Shown: positions 26,974 to 37,540, numbered from the stretch's first letter. The stretch is 64,000 bases of DNA from an uncultured bacterium (GCA_938024995.1 CALJDU010000006.1:225399-289398), one strand, 5' to 3'. A program made the numbers and translations. Notes: generated from the sequence alone by a model not told the origin.

Positions 26974-29900
26974 ATGTCTCGCTCTGTTGTCTTGCTCGCG
27001 TCGCTCTGTTTCCTCTCAGCCACGGCGCACGCGCAGGAAGGTGGCGCCGCGGGGAACTGCGATGACTTGAACGACAACGACGCCAACGGCTACGTCGACA
27101 TCTACGATGACGAGTGCCGCGACGCCGTCGCGAGCTGTTCGTTCGCTCCCTCTCCGCCTGTCTTCAGCATTGAGCGCGCCGGCACCTACGCCAACGTCGA
27201 GGATCTCTTCTGGCCGGTCGTCGCGGACGTCGACGCGGACGGCGAGACAGAGATCGTCGTCGCGCACCGTTCCCGCGGCCGCATCGAGATCTTGGACGGC
27301 GCGACCCTCGCGCTAGAGTCGTTCATCGCGATCAACGGCGACCGCGGCGACAGCTTCGCGGTCGGCAATCTCGACAGCGATCCAGAGCTCGAGCTGGTCA
27401 CGTTGATCCACCGCGTGAACAACATGTTGGTCGCCGACCTCAACCCGGCGACCGGGACCTGGGTCGTGAACCGCTCCACTTCGACCGCGTACGACTGCGG
27501 CGGCAACGTCGGCTCCGGAATGGGGATCTCGCTCGCGGACTTTAACGGCGATGGCCAAGCGGAGATCCACTACGGCAACGAGATCTGGACCGTTCCGAGC
27601 GACCTCACCACCGGCTGCGCGAACTGCATCACGAAGCGGATCGACACGGACTCCGTGGCGGGCGGCGGGGCCAAGGGCTGCGTCGATCTCGGGTCGGGTC
27701 CGCAAGGCATGGTCAGCGTCGCGGCCGATGTCCTCAGCCGCGCGGACTGCGCTGGTTCCGCCGAGTGCGACGGCCTCGAGCTCATCGCGGCGCATCAGGT
27801 CTTCTCGGTCGACGTGATGACGGGCGCCGCGACCTTGCGCCGCGACATGGCGTCTCGCGGTGCGTACCGTGACGGCTTCACGCAGGCCGCGGACATCAAC
27901 GGTGACGGCGTGCTCAACATCATCGTTCACGGTCAGTCGCCCGCCGGGAACCTCTACGCCTACGAACCGCGAACGCTCACCCTCGTGAGTCAGTGGAACT
28001 TGAGCGGCGGCGGCAGTCACGGGTACAGCCCGGTCGCGATCGCCGACGTCTGGGACGAAGACCTGGCCGATGACGGCGACACAACCAACGACAGCGTGAC
28101 CAACGTGCCGGAGCTCATCGTGACGCGTATCCGGCGCATGTACGCGGTCAACGTCCGCTCCGCGACGCCGGTCTGGAGCTTGACGACGTCGGACAGCTCG
28201 GGCTCGACCTCCGCGTCGATCTACGATTTCAACGGCGACGGCATCAAAGAGATCGCGTACCGCGACACGACTCAGTTTCGTGTGATGTACGGCGGGCCGA
28301 CCGCGGGAGGTCTCGCTCCGGTCGGGGTCGACGCGAACCGCAACTACCGCGCCATCTCCTGCCCGAGCCCAACCATGAACGAGGGGCCGACCATCGCGGA
28401 TCTCGATGGAGACGGCCGCGTGGAGATCGCGACGACCTGCAACTTCACCTTCACGATCTTTGAATCGGACACCTGGCGAAGCGCGCGCCCGGTGTGGACG
28501 CAGTCGATCTTCACGCCGCACACGATCAACGATGACGGGGAGATCTATCCCGTCCCGCAGAACACGCTGGCGAACATTCCCTCGGGCTCGACGGCGCGCC
28601 CGCTCAACGTGTCGCTGACCCAGCTCTCGGTGGATGACCTCTCCGGAACGGAGCCAGGCCGCGTGCCCGCGATCGATGTCCGCGCGACAGATGCTCGGGT
28701 GGTCGCGACGGACTGCGGGTCCGGACGCGTCACCGCGCACGTCACGATCGCAAACGAAGGCGCCGCGACCGCGACCGGTGCGTTGCCCATCGCGTTCTAC
28801 CTCGGCGACCCAGGGCTCGGCGGAACGCTCGTGTCGACCCGCGCCCTCGCGACGGGTGCCGTGACGGGAGGAACGCTCCCGCTCGCGCCTGGTTCCAGCG
28901 TCTCGCTCTCGTTCAGCTTGACCGGCGTGCCCGCGGGGACGCGCGTGTTCATGTCGCTCAACGATGACGGCACCGGCGCCGCGCGTCCCTCCGTCGTGGA
29001 GCCCGAGTGCGACATCACGGACAACCTGACCGACGCGGGGGTGTGCGGACCGGACGACCTCTGCGTTGACGACATGCCCGCGGGCGCGGTCGACACCGGC
29101 TGCAACATGGCGACCCCCGCGTGTGACGTCGCGGCGAGCCCGAGCGTCTGCGTCGAGTGCGTCGACGCCGGGGACTGCGCCGACGGCGTTTGTGATCCGA
29201 TGACCGGATCCTGCGCGACCTGCGTCGACTCGTCGATGGCCGCGATGGTGGACGATGGATGCACGCCGGCTGCGCCGATTTGCGCGGACGAGGTGTGCGC
29301 TCCGTGCGTCGACACCCTGGGAGGCGGAGGGGTGGATCTCGGGTGCGACGCCAGCGCGCCCCTGTGCACGGGAACCGGCGCGGCCGCGACCTGCCTTCCG
29401 TGTACCGACACGGCAGCCGGCAGCGCGATCGACGATGGCTGCACCGGTGTCTCGCCGATCTGCTCTGGCGCCGGGGCCGGGGCCATGTGCGTCGGGTGCA
29501 TCGACACCGGCGCGGCGGTCGATCTTGGCTGCAGCGCGTCCATCCCTGTGTGCGACAGCGGCATGTGCGTCGCCTGTGTCGACACGGGAAGCGGCGTGGA
29601 CTCCGGTTGTTCTCCGGTCGCTCCGGTATGTGACGGCACGGGATGCGTTCCGTGTGAGGACACGATGGCCGGCGCGGGCCAAGACGACGGATGCGATGTC
29701 GGCGCGCCGCTGTGCGCGGGGAGCGGATCGGCGGCGCGATGTCTCGCGTGCGAAGACACGGGCGAGGCCGTGACGGACCTGGGCTGCGGGGGCGGCGCAC
29801 CCGTGTGCGCGGAAGGCGCGACGAACATCTGCGTGCCCTGTGAAGACAGCGCGGCCATGGGAACGGACTTTGGGTGCTCTGCGGAGCAGCCACTGTGTGA

Positions 29901-32376
29901 CGACCGGGGCGCGACCCCGATCTGCGTCGCGTGCGTTGACGATGGAACGTGTGACGACGGGGACCCATGCACCGCCGATAGCTGTGATTCGCGCGGCGGG
30001 TGCGTCAACGAGGCGCTGCCGGTGGGCTCACGCTGCGACGCCACGCGTGTTTGCGACAGCGCCGGTGCGTGTGTCGCGTGCATCGATGATCTCGCGCGCG
30101 GTCGAGACACGGGCTGCGTCAGCGCGAGCCCGGTCTGCGACCTGGTCGACGGTAGCCTCGCCTGCGTTCCCTGCGCCGACGACACCGACGGACGGCTCGA
30201 CGATGGATGCGGACTCGCGGCTCCGGTGTGCGATGAAGACGCGACCTGCTTGGCGTGCGAAGACAGCGCACCGGCTGGCTCGACAGACAACGGCTGTGGC
30301 CTCGCGGTGCCGGCGTGTGACGAGACCGGCGACGCTCCGGTCTGCGTGGAGTGCTTGGAGAACGGTGACTGCCCCGGCGGAGCGTGTGTCACGGAGTCCA
30401 ACACCTGCGTGAGCTGTACCGACGACGCGCCCGCGGGCGGAACCGACACCGGATGCACCGACGCCGCGCCGATCTGCTTCGAAGCCATGACCGGTCCGCC
30501 GACCTGCGTTCCGTGTGAGGACACCGCCGTGACTGGACGCGACGCGGGCTGCTCCGACGAGGCTCCGGTTTGCGATACAAGCGAGGTGGTCCCGACCTGC
30601 GTGGTCTGTGACGACACGGGCAGCGGTGCTGACGATGGATGCACCGACGCCGCACCGATCTGCGATGAACGCGTGGGCGCGGCGACATGCATCGAGTGCG
30701 TGACGAGCGCGGACTGCCCCGGCGACGCGCCCGTCTGCAACCCGGCGAGCGAGTGTGTGCCCGGCTGCGTCACCGACGCCAACTGTGCCGCGACGGCGGC
30801 GACCCCGATTTGCGACGAAGCGTCGATGTCGTGCGTGGAGTGTCTCGACGACGCGGCCTGCGATGGGGACACCCCGGTATGCGACGAGCCCGTGCGGTCC
30901 TGCGTTGGCTGCGTGGAAGATGGCGATTGCGACGGGCGCTGCGACATGACGACGAATATGTGCGTGGGCTGCCTCGATGATGGGGACTGCCCTGGCGGCG
31001 TTTGCGACCCCGCTAGCGACAGTTGTCTTGAGTGCTTGGCCGACGCGGACTGTCCGGCCGGCAGCACCTGCGGTGAAGACAACGTGTGCGGTCCGCAGTG
31101 CCGCTCTGATCTCGACTGCATGATCGCGGCGCCTGCGCTCCCCGTGTGTGACGAAGGCGACTGCGTGGAGTGTGTCCTGTTCAGTGATTGCGAAGAGGGC
31201 GAGGTGTGCACAGGCGACAACACTTGCGCGCCTGAATGCGAGGCCGACGCGGACTGTTCCGGCGACCTCGGCGTCTGCCTGGTTGACGCGGGGTACTGCG
31301 TCGAGTGCGACGCGGACGCTGGCTGCGAAGGAGACGCGGTGTGCGATCTCGACGACTTCACGTGCGCGTCAGGGTGCGAGGAAGACGAGGACTGCGCCGG
31401 GGCGGATGAGGTGTGTGACGAGCCCGCGATGATGTGCGTCGAGTGCACCCGCGACGAGGAGTGCTTGGCGGTTTGTGACGAGGGCACCAACGCGTGCGTC
31501 GATTGCACCGGCGACGACGACTGCGAACGCGGCACCTGTGAAGACAATACCTGCGTCGGGATGTGCGCCACCGACGAGGACTGCGACGACGCCGCGCGAC
31601 CGATCTGCGGCGACGCGGGCTCCTGCATCGAGTGCGGCGCGGACATGGACTGCGATGACGGCGAGATCTGCACGGGCGAGGTGTGCACGCCGGGCTGCCT
31701 GAGCGACGACGATTGTTTGGGCGCTGTCTGTGATCCGACGAGCCGACGCTGCGTCGGTTGCCTCGACGATTCGCACTGCGCGGAAGGCGAGGTCTGCGAC
31801 CCGATGACGAACACCTGCGCTGCGCAGTGCGGGAGCGACGCCGACTGCGTCGAGCCTGCGCCGCGCTGCGCCGGCGAAGGCATCTGCGTGGGCTGCCTGT
31901 CGGAGGGCGACTGTCCGGTGGACGCGCCTTGGTGTGACGAAGATCGGACGTGTGTTGGGTGTCGCGATGACGCGGATTGCGACGCGGGTACCTGCGATCC
32001 GGAGAGCGCGCTCTGCGTCGAAGACGGCGGCTGCGCGGACGACAGCGCGTGTCCTGAAGAGACGCCGCTCTGCCGTGACGAGATGTGCGTCGCCTGTACC
32101 CGAGACGACCCAGGGGTCTGCGCGGACAGCGAGCTCGGGATGCTCTGCCTCGACGATGAGGGAACGCCGCGTTGCGGATGTGATGACGACGCCGACTGCC
32201 CGGCGGGCTACGTGTGCACAGAGAGCGGCGAATGCGCGCGACCGATCATGCCGATGAGCGACGGGGGGCTCTCCGGAGGTTCCCTTTGCGCGACGCAGCC
32301 TGGAGCGCGAGGCTCAACGGCAGCGATCGTGTTTCTCCTGCTCGCGTTCACGTTCACGCGTCGTCGGGTGCGCTGA
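26974..32376 (+). CDS. giant Cys-rich FG-GAP/VCBS surface protein with MYXO-CTERM-like tail
   Basis: An 1800-aa secreted protein with a signal peptide (cleavage near AHA-QEGG). Residues about 60-530 contain FG-GAP/VCBS beta-propeller repeats (DVDADGETEIVV, DFNGDGQAEIHYG, DLDGDGRVEIAT). Residues about 565-690 look like a CARDB-type Ig domain (VTIANEGAATATGALPI). Residues about 695-1760 are a long array of Cys-rich modules with spacing like C-x2-C-x-D-T-x6-D-x-GC-x5-P-x-C, including DADC and CDEG units. The C-terminus has a single-Cys segment (GGSLCATQPG), a membrane helix and an Arg cluster (TRRRVR), matching the three-part logic of MYXO-CTERM sorting tails, though the motif is not textbook. 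A probable disulfide-rich surface filament or adhesin. Confidence 0.93.
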   Translation: MSRSVVLLASLCFLSATAHAQEGGAAGNCDDLNDNDANGYVDIYDDECRDAVASCSFAPSPPVFSIERAGTYANVEDLFWPVVADVDADGETEIVVAHRSRGRIEILDGATLALESFIAINGDRGDSFAVGNLDSDPELELVTLIHRVNNMLVADLNPATGTWVVNRSTSTAYDCGGNVGSGMGISLADFNGDGQAEIHYGNEIWTVPSDLTTGCANCITKRIDTDSVAGGGAKGCVDLGSGPQGMVSVAADVLSRADCAGSAECDGLELIAAHQVFSVDVMTGAATLRRDMASRGAYRDGFTQAADINGDGVLNIIVHGQSPAGNLYAYEPRTLTLVSQWNLSGGGSHGYSPVAIADVWDEDLADDGDTTNDSVTNVPELIVTRIRRMYAVNVRSATPVWSLTTSDSSGSTSASIYDFNGDGIKEIAYRDTTQFRVMYGGPTAGGLAPVGVDANRNYRAISCPSPTMNEGPTIADLDGDGRVEIATTCNFTFTIFESDTWRSARPVWTQSIFTPHTINDDGEIYPVPQNTLANIPSGSTARPLNVSLTQLSVDDLSGTEPGRVPAIDVRATDARVVATDCGSGRVTAHVTIANEGAATATGALPIAFYLGDPGLGGTLVSTRALATGAVTGGTLPLAPGSSVSLSFSLTGVPAGTRVFMSLNDDGTGAARPSVVEPECDITDNLTDAGVCGPDDLCVDDMPAGAVDTGCNMATPACDVAASPSVCVECVDAGDCADGVCDPMTGSCATCVDSSMAAMVDDGCTPAAPICADEVCAPCVDTLGGGGVDLGCDASAPLCTGTGAAATCLPCTDTAAGSAIDDGCTGVSPICSGAGAGAMCVGCIDTGAAVDLGCSASIPVCDSGMCVACVDTGSGVDSGCSPVAPVCDGTGCVPCEDTMAGAGQDDGCDVGAPLCAGSGSAARCLACEDTGEAVTDLGCGGGAPVCAEGATNICVPCEDSAAMGTDFGCSAEQPLCDDRGATPICVACVDDGTCDDGDPCTADSCDSRGGCVNEALPVGSRCDATRVCDSAGACVACIDDLARGRDTGCVSASPVCDLVDGSLACVPCADDTDGRLDDGCGLAAPVCDEDATCLACEDSAPAGSTDNGCGLAVPACDETGDAPVCVECLENGDCPGGACVTESNTCVSCTDDAPAGGTDTGCTDAAPICFEAMTGPPTCVPCEDTAVTGRDAGCSDEAPVCDTSEVVPTCVVCDDTGSGADDGCTDAAPICDERVGAATCIECVTSADCPGDAPVCNPASECVPGCVTDANCAATAATPICDEASMSCVECLDDAACDGDTPVCDEPVRSCVGCVEDGDCDGRCDMTTNMCVGCLDDGDCPGGVCDPASDSCLECLADADCPAGSTCGEDNVCGPQCRSDLDCMIAAPALPVCDEGDCVECVLFSDCEEGEVCTGDNTCAPECEADADCSGDLGVCLVDAGYCVECDADAGCEGDAVCDLDDFTCASGCEEDEDCAGADEVCDEPAMMCVECTRDEECLAVCDEGTNACVDCTGDDDCERGTCEDNTCVGMCATDEDCDDAARPICGDAGSCIECGADMDCDDGEICTGEVCTPGCLSDDDCLGAVCDPTSRRCVGCLDDSHCAEGEVCDPMTNTCAAQCGSDADCVEPAPRCAGEGICVGCLSEGDCPVDAPWCDEDRTCVGCRDDADCDAGTCDPESALCVEDGGCADDSACPEETPLCRDEMCVACTRDDPGVCADSELGMLCLDDEGTPRCGCDDDADCPAGYVCTESGECARPIMPMSDGGLSGGSLCATQPGARGSTAAIVFLLLAFTFTRRRVR

Positions 32377-32446
32377 ACACGAGTCGCTCTCAGTGACGAA
32401 GCGGGCCGCGATGTACCCGCGACCCTTAACCCGATAGGCGCCCGAG

Positions 32447-32458
32447 CGGGTGCACCCG
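32447..32458. promoter_or_regulatory. 12-bp palindrome upstream of kinase gene
   Basis: CGGGTGCACCCG is a perfect palindrome about 120 bp before the likely start of the kinase gene. It may be an operator, but no regulator is linked. It could also be chance in GC-rich DNA. Confidence 0.25.
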
Positions 32459-32500
32459 TCCACTGCCAGCACGTTCACCAGGTGATTTCCGGCTTGCCAG

Positions 32501-35464
32501 TTGTTTGAGGCGACGCGACGCGGTCTGCTAACCTTTCGGTGTACGGCTCCCCGTGCTGGGGGGTTGTTCGGTAGACTTTTGGACGACTCCGCGCAGACCT
32601 TCGGCGATTACGAAATCGTTCGACGACTTGGGGTAGGGGGAATGGCTGAGACCTTCTCCGCGATCCGTCGAGGTCCAGGTGCGTTCGAGCAGCACGTTTG
32701 TCTCAAACGTGTGCTCCCCGCCTTCAGTCAGGACCCGAAGTTCGTCGACCAGTTCCAACACGAGGCGAGGCTCGCGGCCGCGCTTCGTCACAGCAACATC
32801 GTCGGCGTCGTCGACTTCGGTGACGTGCGCGGTGAGCACTACATGGCGCTGGAGCTCGTGGACGGAGCGGATCTGAAAGAGGTGCTTCGCTCCCGAGAAG
32901 CGCGCACCCTCGATCCAGAGCTGGTCGCGCTTATCGCGCTCGATCTCGCTTACGCGCTCGACTATGCGCACAACGCGATTGTTCATGGGATGGCGGGCGT
33001 CGTGCATCGCGACGTCTCTCCGTCAAACGTCCTGATCAGTCGGCAAGGGCAAGTGAAGCTCGCTGACTTCGGCGTCGCGAAAGCGATGAGCAACGCGGCC
33101 GCGACCGCGAGCAATATGCTCAAGGGGAAGATCCCCTATATGGCGCCGGAGCAGATGCAGGGCCGCCGCACGGATGGACGTTCGGATCTGTTCTCTCTCG
33201 GCGTGATGCTCTTCGAGATGCTGGTCGGGGTGCGCCCGTATGACGGCAAGCACGACGTCGAGACGATGACGCGAGTGCTCGCTGGCGATCGTCGTGAGCT
33301 CGCCCCGCTCGCGCCGCATGTCTCCGAGTCGCTCTGCAACACCGTCGAGCGCCTTATCGAGCCGGACGCCGACAAGCGGATCCAGAGCGCTTCGGAGCTG
33401 ATCGACCATCTCGCACCAGACGTTCCTAAGCGACGGAAACGGCGCGAGCTCGCCGGGATGGTCACGCAGGTATCGGCGGCGCGTTCACGTCCGCCCAAGG
33501 GGATCTCGCGTCGGGCGAGCCGGACCCTGACCGATCCTTCCTATCGCTCCACGCGAGGGGGCGAGCGTCCCACCAAGTCGATGGGCGAGCGACCGATCGG
33601 GGAGCGCGCGACCCCAATGGTCGCGGACCTCCGCTCACTTCAGCAGACCGTCCCTGGAACGGCGGCCGCGCTCATCGCCCAAGCCGCCGCGGACCCCGAC
33701 CTCTCTCCCGCGACCCTGATTTCCCAGATGATGCCGAAGTTCCAAGAGCATCAAGAGGCGCAGCGCGCGCTCGCCCCTGTGAACGAGGAGCCGCGGCCGA
33801 CGCGCCCACCCGTCCTCTTTGATACCAGCGCGAGGACCGATAAGAAGATTGATCCGCCGCTCGTCATCGCGACCGCGCACCAACCGGTCAGCGCGAACGA
33901 AGTTGAGGAGTACGACGAGGCGCTCGACGATCACGCATCCACGCGGGTGGATGAACCGATCTCCGACATCGTGAAGGTCGACACGGGGAGGTCGAGCCAG
34001 AGCATGGGCGCGCGTCAGCGCAAGACCGATCCCCTCGCGCAGAAGATGGTGGACCCGATTCCGGGCGTCATACGCGCGGACGCGATCAAAGAGCTCCACG
34101 ACGAGACGGCTGACGCCGTCACGTCGATACCGAAGGCTGAGGCGGCCGAACCGAAGACGGCCGAACCGAAGATGGCCGAACCGAAGACGGCCGAACCGAA
34201 GACGGCCGCAACGAAGACAGCCGCAACGAAGACAAAAGCGGGAACCGAACCGCCCGCGCCGAGCGCGACGGCCAGGACGTCGCGTCGTCGCCGTAAGTCG
34301 CGCGAGAAGACCGCGGCTTACGTCTCTCAGCCGCCGAAGCTCCCCAAGGCTGCGCCGAAGCAGACGATGCAAATGTTTCAGCTGTCGTCGGAGGCGAGAG
34401 ATCGCGTCGCGGACAACGTCGGCGTTCCAGATGTCGAACCGCCGCGTGAGCAAGGGCCTCGCGTGCGTACCAAGAGCGGCCAGACGTGGGAGAGCGGACC
34501 CCCATCGTCGCCTGCGTTCACCGCCGAGGTGGATGATGCTGAGGCAGCGGCCTCGATGGCGAAGAGCTTCGACCAGACCGAGCCGGGCACAAAGTCGAAG
34601 ACCCTGCCCCGTCCGTCGGCGTCCGTTGAAGTGGATCCCAAGATCACAGCAGCTGCGGCCGCTTCGGTCGTCGCCGCGCCCGCGGTGAAACCGTCCGAAC
34701 CCAAGCCGCGGGTGGCCGCGCTCGACCAAACGACCGATCGAACCGACGTCGTGACCCACGATGACGAGGGCGCGTCGTGGGTCCCGTACATACTCGCTGC
34801 CATCGTGCTCCTCCTCGGCGTCTACGGGTTGTATTCGCTGATGTCAGGTGGCGAGAGTGCTCAGCGCGGGACAACAAACGGCAGCTCGATGCGCGCCGGG
34901 ATGACCGAAACGAACAGCGGGACGCGTACGGCGTCGATGAGCGGAACGGCCGCGATATCAACCACCGCGATGTCGACCACCGCGATGTCTCCATCCACAA
35001 CGGCGATGGATTCCACCGCGACCGATTCCACCGCGACCGACTCCACCGCGACGGATTCTGTAGTGCGAGCATCGGGCGATCCGCAGCGCACCACGACGCT
35101 TCGTGAAGGTACCGGAGCCGCCACGACGTCCGACTCCGACGCCACTGCCATGGCCTCCACCATCGCCTCCACCATGACCTCCACCGTGGAAGCCGAGACG
35201 TCCGCGATGACCGCTGCCGAGACGAGCGAGATGAGCACGGACCGAAGCGAGATGAACGAGCTCGGCAGCATCCGCGTGACCGTGGTTCCGTGGGGCCGCG
35301 TCTGGGTCGACGGTCGACTTCGCGGCCGCGCACCGCGGAGCATCCGGCTCGGGCCCGGCACGCACCTGGTTCAGGTTGGCTACGACCGACCCATGCTGGA
35401 TCGCACCATTCGGCTCCGCGCCGGTCAGCGACGCAGCATCGAGCTCGAGCTCCCGAGCCGCTAA
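32501..35464 (+). CDS. transmembrane serine/threonine kinase with PEGA domain
   Basis: Up to 987 aa from TTG 32501. TTG 32564 or 32579, just before the kinase domain, are better starts because the first ~25 residues are unlike family members. Kinase domain, numbered from TTG 32501: glycine loop GVGGMAE, Lys69, HRDVSPSN with Asp171, DFG 189-191, MAPEQM. A long low-complexity linker (about 310-760) contains AEPKTAEPKM repeats. One membrane helix follows (about 766-785, WVPYILAAIVLLLGVYGLYS), then a Ser/Thr/Met-rich periplasmic stalk with ATDST repeats, and a C-terminal PEGA domain (about 925-985). It is probably a signal transducer that senses at the envelope. The next gene also carries a PEGA domain and starts 20 bp later. 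Confidence 0.94.
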   Translation: MFEATRRGLLTFRCTAPRAGGLFGRLLDDSAQTFGDYEIVRRLGVGGMAETFSAIRRGPGAFEQHVCLKRVLPAFSQDPKFVDQFQHEARLAAALRHSNIVGVVDFGDVRGEHYMALELVDGADLKEVLRSREARTLDPELVALIALDLAYALDYAHNAIVHGMAGVVHRDVSPSNVLISRQGQVKLADFGVAKAMSNAAATASNMLKGKIPYMAPEQMQGRRTDGRSDLFSLGVMLFEMLVGVRPYDGKHDVETMTRVLAGDRRELAPLAPHVSESLCNTVERLIEPDADKRIQSASELIDHLAPDVPKRRKRRELAGMVTQVSAARSRPPKGISRRASRTLTDPSYRSTRGGERPTKSMGERPIGERATPMVADLRSLQQTVPGTAAALIAQAAADPDLSPATLISQMMPKFQEHQEAQRALAPVNEEPRPTRPPVLFDTSARTDKKIDPPLVIATAHQPVSANEVEEYDEALDDHASTRVDEPISDIVKVDTGRSSQSMGARQRKTDPLAQKMVDPIPGVIRADAIKELHDETADAVTSIPKAEAAEPKTAEPKMAEPKTAEPKTAATKTAATKTKAGTEPPAPSATARTSRRRRKSREKTAAYVSQPPKLPKAAPKQTMQMFQLSSEARDRVADNVGVPDVEPPREQGPRVRTKSGQTWESGPPSSPAFTAEVDDAEAAASMAKSFDQTEPGTKSKTLPRPSASVEVDPKITAAAAASVVAAPAVKPSEPKPRVAALDQTTDRTDVVTHDDEGASWVPYILAAIVLLLGVYGLYSLMSGGESAQRGTTNGSSMRAGMTETNSGTRTASMSGTAAISTTAMSTTAMSPSTTAMDSTATDSTATDSTATDSVVRASGDPQRTTTLREGTGAATTSDSDATAMASTIASTMTSTVEAETSAMTAAETSEMSTDRSEMNELGSIRVTVVPWGRVWVDGRLRGRAPRSIRLGPGTHLVQVGYDRPMLDRTIRLRAGQRRSIELELPSR

Positions 35465-35484
35465 TCAACGGACTGCAAAAGACC

Positions 35485-37212
35485 ATGCGACAACCCCAAC
35501 GTTTCGCGCGCTCAGCGCTGCTCCTCCTCGTGAGCGCGCTCTCTGTCCCGATGGTCTCGCGGCCAGCGAACGCACAAGGCCGCGCGGCCGTTGTCGTCGT
35601 CGGCGTGACGGAGTCTTCAGTGGCCGAGGCAGAGGCGGACGCGCTTCGGGCTGCGCTGACAGAACAAGGCGTGAGCGTCGTGACGCCCGCCGAGCTCCGA
35701 GACGCGTACGCGTTGACGGGCACGCCTCCCGCGCAGGTCTCCGCCGCGGAGCTGGCCGAGCTTCGCGCGAATCGTGATGAAGCGGTTCGCGCGCTGGCAC
35801 GCGGACGCGCAGAAGTCGCTCGGGAGCGGATCGCGGGCACCCTCGACTTCTTGACGGAGCACATTGAGTCGCTCGCCCGTACCGAAGAGGGCGCCACGGA
35901 AGCGCTCGACCATTGCTTGACCGTGGTCCGCGCGCTTGAGCGCCGACGCCGTCGGATGCGCGCCGCCGTGACGCGCTGTCGTCAGCTCTTCCCCAACGCC
36001 GTCGTGGAAGGCAACGCCCATCCTCCCGAGATCCGCCGCGCGTTCGCGCGGACCATCGACACACCTCGATTCGCGGTCATCGTCCGAGGCGAGCGTGACG
36101 GCTGCCGCGTGCGCGTGAACGGCCGACCGATGGGAGAGACGCCCGCGACCGTCGAGCTTCCGGCCGGCCCCCATCGCGCGCAGGTCGAGTGCGATGATCA
36201 AGTCGGTCGCGTGCATCTTCTCGAGGTGGACGAAGAGCCGGTCGACTACACCGCGCGCGCCCCCGTCGCGTCGGTCCGCGAGACGCCCGACGTGACGTTG
36301 CGCTATCTCCGATGGGATGAACTCGACCGCCGGATCGCAGACGCTTCCCAGCTCGGCGCGGTCACTGGCGTCGGGTCGATCTATCTCGTGAGCGAGGCCA
36401 ACGGGCAGGTCACGGTCGAGCGGATCGAAGAGACTCGTTTGCGCTCGAGCCAGAGCTACGCACCTCAGGACGAGGCGCGCGTTGCCGCGTTCGCGTCGCT
36501 CGACAATCCGGCCGCGACCGCTGGTTCAAACGTCAGCGCGGTGAGCGAAGGAACGAACAGCACCGGCGACGTGACCGCTGCAGCGGACACGACGAGCGGA
36601 GGCGCGCTCACCGAAGCGGACGTCACAGCGACGGGTGAGCCGACGATCGGACCAACGCGTCCTGAGCGAACCGCGCGGCGGATCCCGTCACGTGGCCGAA
36701 CGTTAGGGTTCATTGGTCTCGCGTTGAGCGCCGGCGCGATCGGCGGCGCGGTCGGCTTTTTCATGCGCCAAGGCTCGCTCGGCGATGAGTACGCCTCGAC
36801 CGTTCCGAACAGCACGGACTTCCTTCCGCGTCAGCGCGATTTCCGAAACGCGCGCGTCCCGGTCTACGCGTTGGCAGGTGCCGGCGCCGGCATCGGCATG
36901 CTCTCGGTGATGTTGGCGCTGCCACGCGTCTCCCGGATCCCGTGGTGGTCGTGGCTCGTTGGAGGAGTGGGCGTCGGTCTGGCGATCGCTGGGGGCGTGT
37001 TCATCGGAATCGCGGACGACTGCGGAAACCTCGCTGTGGACCGCGTGAGCTGTGTCGCCCGTCAGGACGACGTGAGCCTCGGAGCGATCCTAATGCTCAG
37101 CGCGTTACCGTTCCTCACGGTCCCGATTCAGTTCCTCATTCAGCGCCGTCTCCCCGAGAGCACAAGCTTGAGTATCGGTCCGCAGGGCGTTTCGCTCACG
37201 ACACGCTTCTAG
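35485..37212 (+). CDS. PEGA-domain membrane protein
   Basis: A 575-aa exported protein. The start is ATG 35485, which gives a clean signal peptide ending near ANA-QGRAA. Residues about 25-185 are a helical/mixed domain (VVVVGVTESSVAEAEADALR) similar to the N-terminal parts of PEGA proteins in myxobacteria. A PEGA domain occupies about 190-250 (VRVNGRPMGETPATVELPAGPH). Residues about 400-560 hold four hydrophobic segments (FIGLALSAGAIGGAVGFF; VYALAGAGAGIGMLSVML; WLVGGVGVGLAIAGGVFIG; GAILMLSALPFLTV). Only 20 bp separate it from the upstream PEGA kinase gene, so the pair likely forms one signalling unit. PEGA domains are thought to bind cell-surface components. Confidence 0.88.
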   Translation: MRQPQRFARSALLLLVSALSVPMVSRPANAQGRAAVVVVGVTESSVAEAEADALRAALTEQGVSVVTPAELRDAYALTGTPPAQVSAAELAELRANRDEAVRALARGRAEVARERIAGTLDFLTEHIESLARTEEGATEALDHCLTVVRALERRRRRMRAAVTRCRQLFPNAVVEGNAHPPEIRRAFARTIDTPRFAVIVRGERDGCRVRVNGRPMGETPATVELPAGPHRAQVECDDQVGRVHLLEVDEEPVDYTARAPVASVRETPDVTLRYLRWDELDRRIADASQLGAVTGVGSIYLVSEANGQVTVERIEETRLRSSQSYAPQDEARVAAFASLDNPAATAGSNVSAVSEGTNSTGDVTAAADTTSGGALTEADVTATGEPTIGPTRPERTARRIPSRGRTLGFIGLALSAGAIGGAVGFFMRQGSLGDEYASTVPNSTDFLPRQRDFRNARVPVYALAGAGAGIGMLSVMLALPRVSRIPWWSWLVGGVGVGLAIAGGVFIGIADDCGNLAVDRVSCVARQDDVSLGAILMLSALPFLTVPIQFLIQRRLPESTSLSIGPQGVSLTTRF

Positions 37213-37540
37213 AGCTTGGTCACAACCGCTCCGCGCGAGCTCCAACAAATTGGGTGGCTCCCGAATACGTGGGAGGTGATCCGCGGGGAAGGGTCTCGGC
37301 GCGCGCGCGTACATGGTCGTGTTTGGGAGTGGTCCTTTCACGATCTGTCGTGACTGCTCTTGACCACAATCTCTTTGCTTGATCCGCGGAGCTAATCGTT
37401 GATTCGCTCAACTCTCGGTTGCTAGCTTCTCAGCCCCCTACAGCATCTCGACGTTCTCGATCTCCTCGCTGAACGCCGAACGGAAGACACGCTCCGCCAC
37501 GTGTCCATGTCTTGATGCACTCAATCTTCATGAGGTCCCC
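37213..37540. other. intergenic region before the retron-associated operon
   Basis: No gene or convincing terminator is seen in these 328 bp. The region presumably contains the promoter of the three-gene operon that starts at 37541. TTGACC (37360) and TTGATT (37399) are possible -35 elements, but no good -10 is visible at the right spacing. Confidence 0.4.

Noticed and set aside
28797..31883. A 1028-codon open frame on the minus strand
   Set aside because: It is antisense to the Cys-rich array. The plus strand has signal peptide, propeller motifs and regular Cys modules, while the minus frame is Ser/Gln/Thr low-complexity from the repeated codons.
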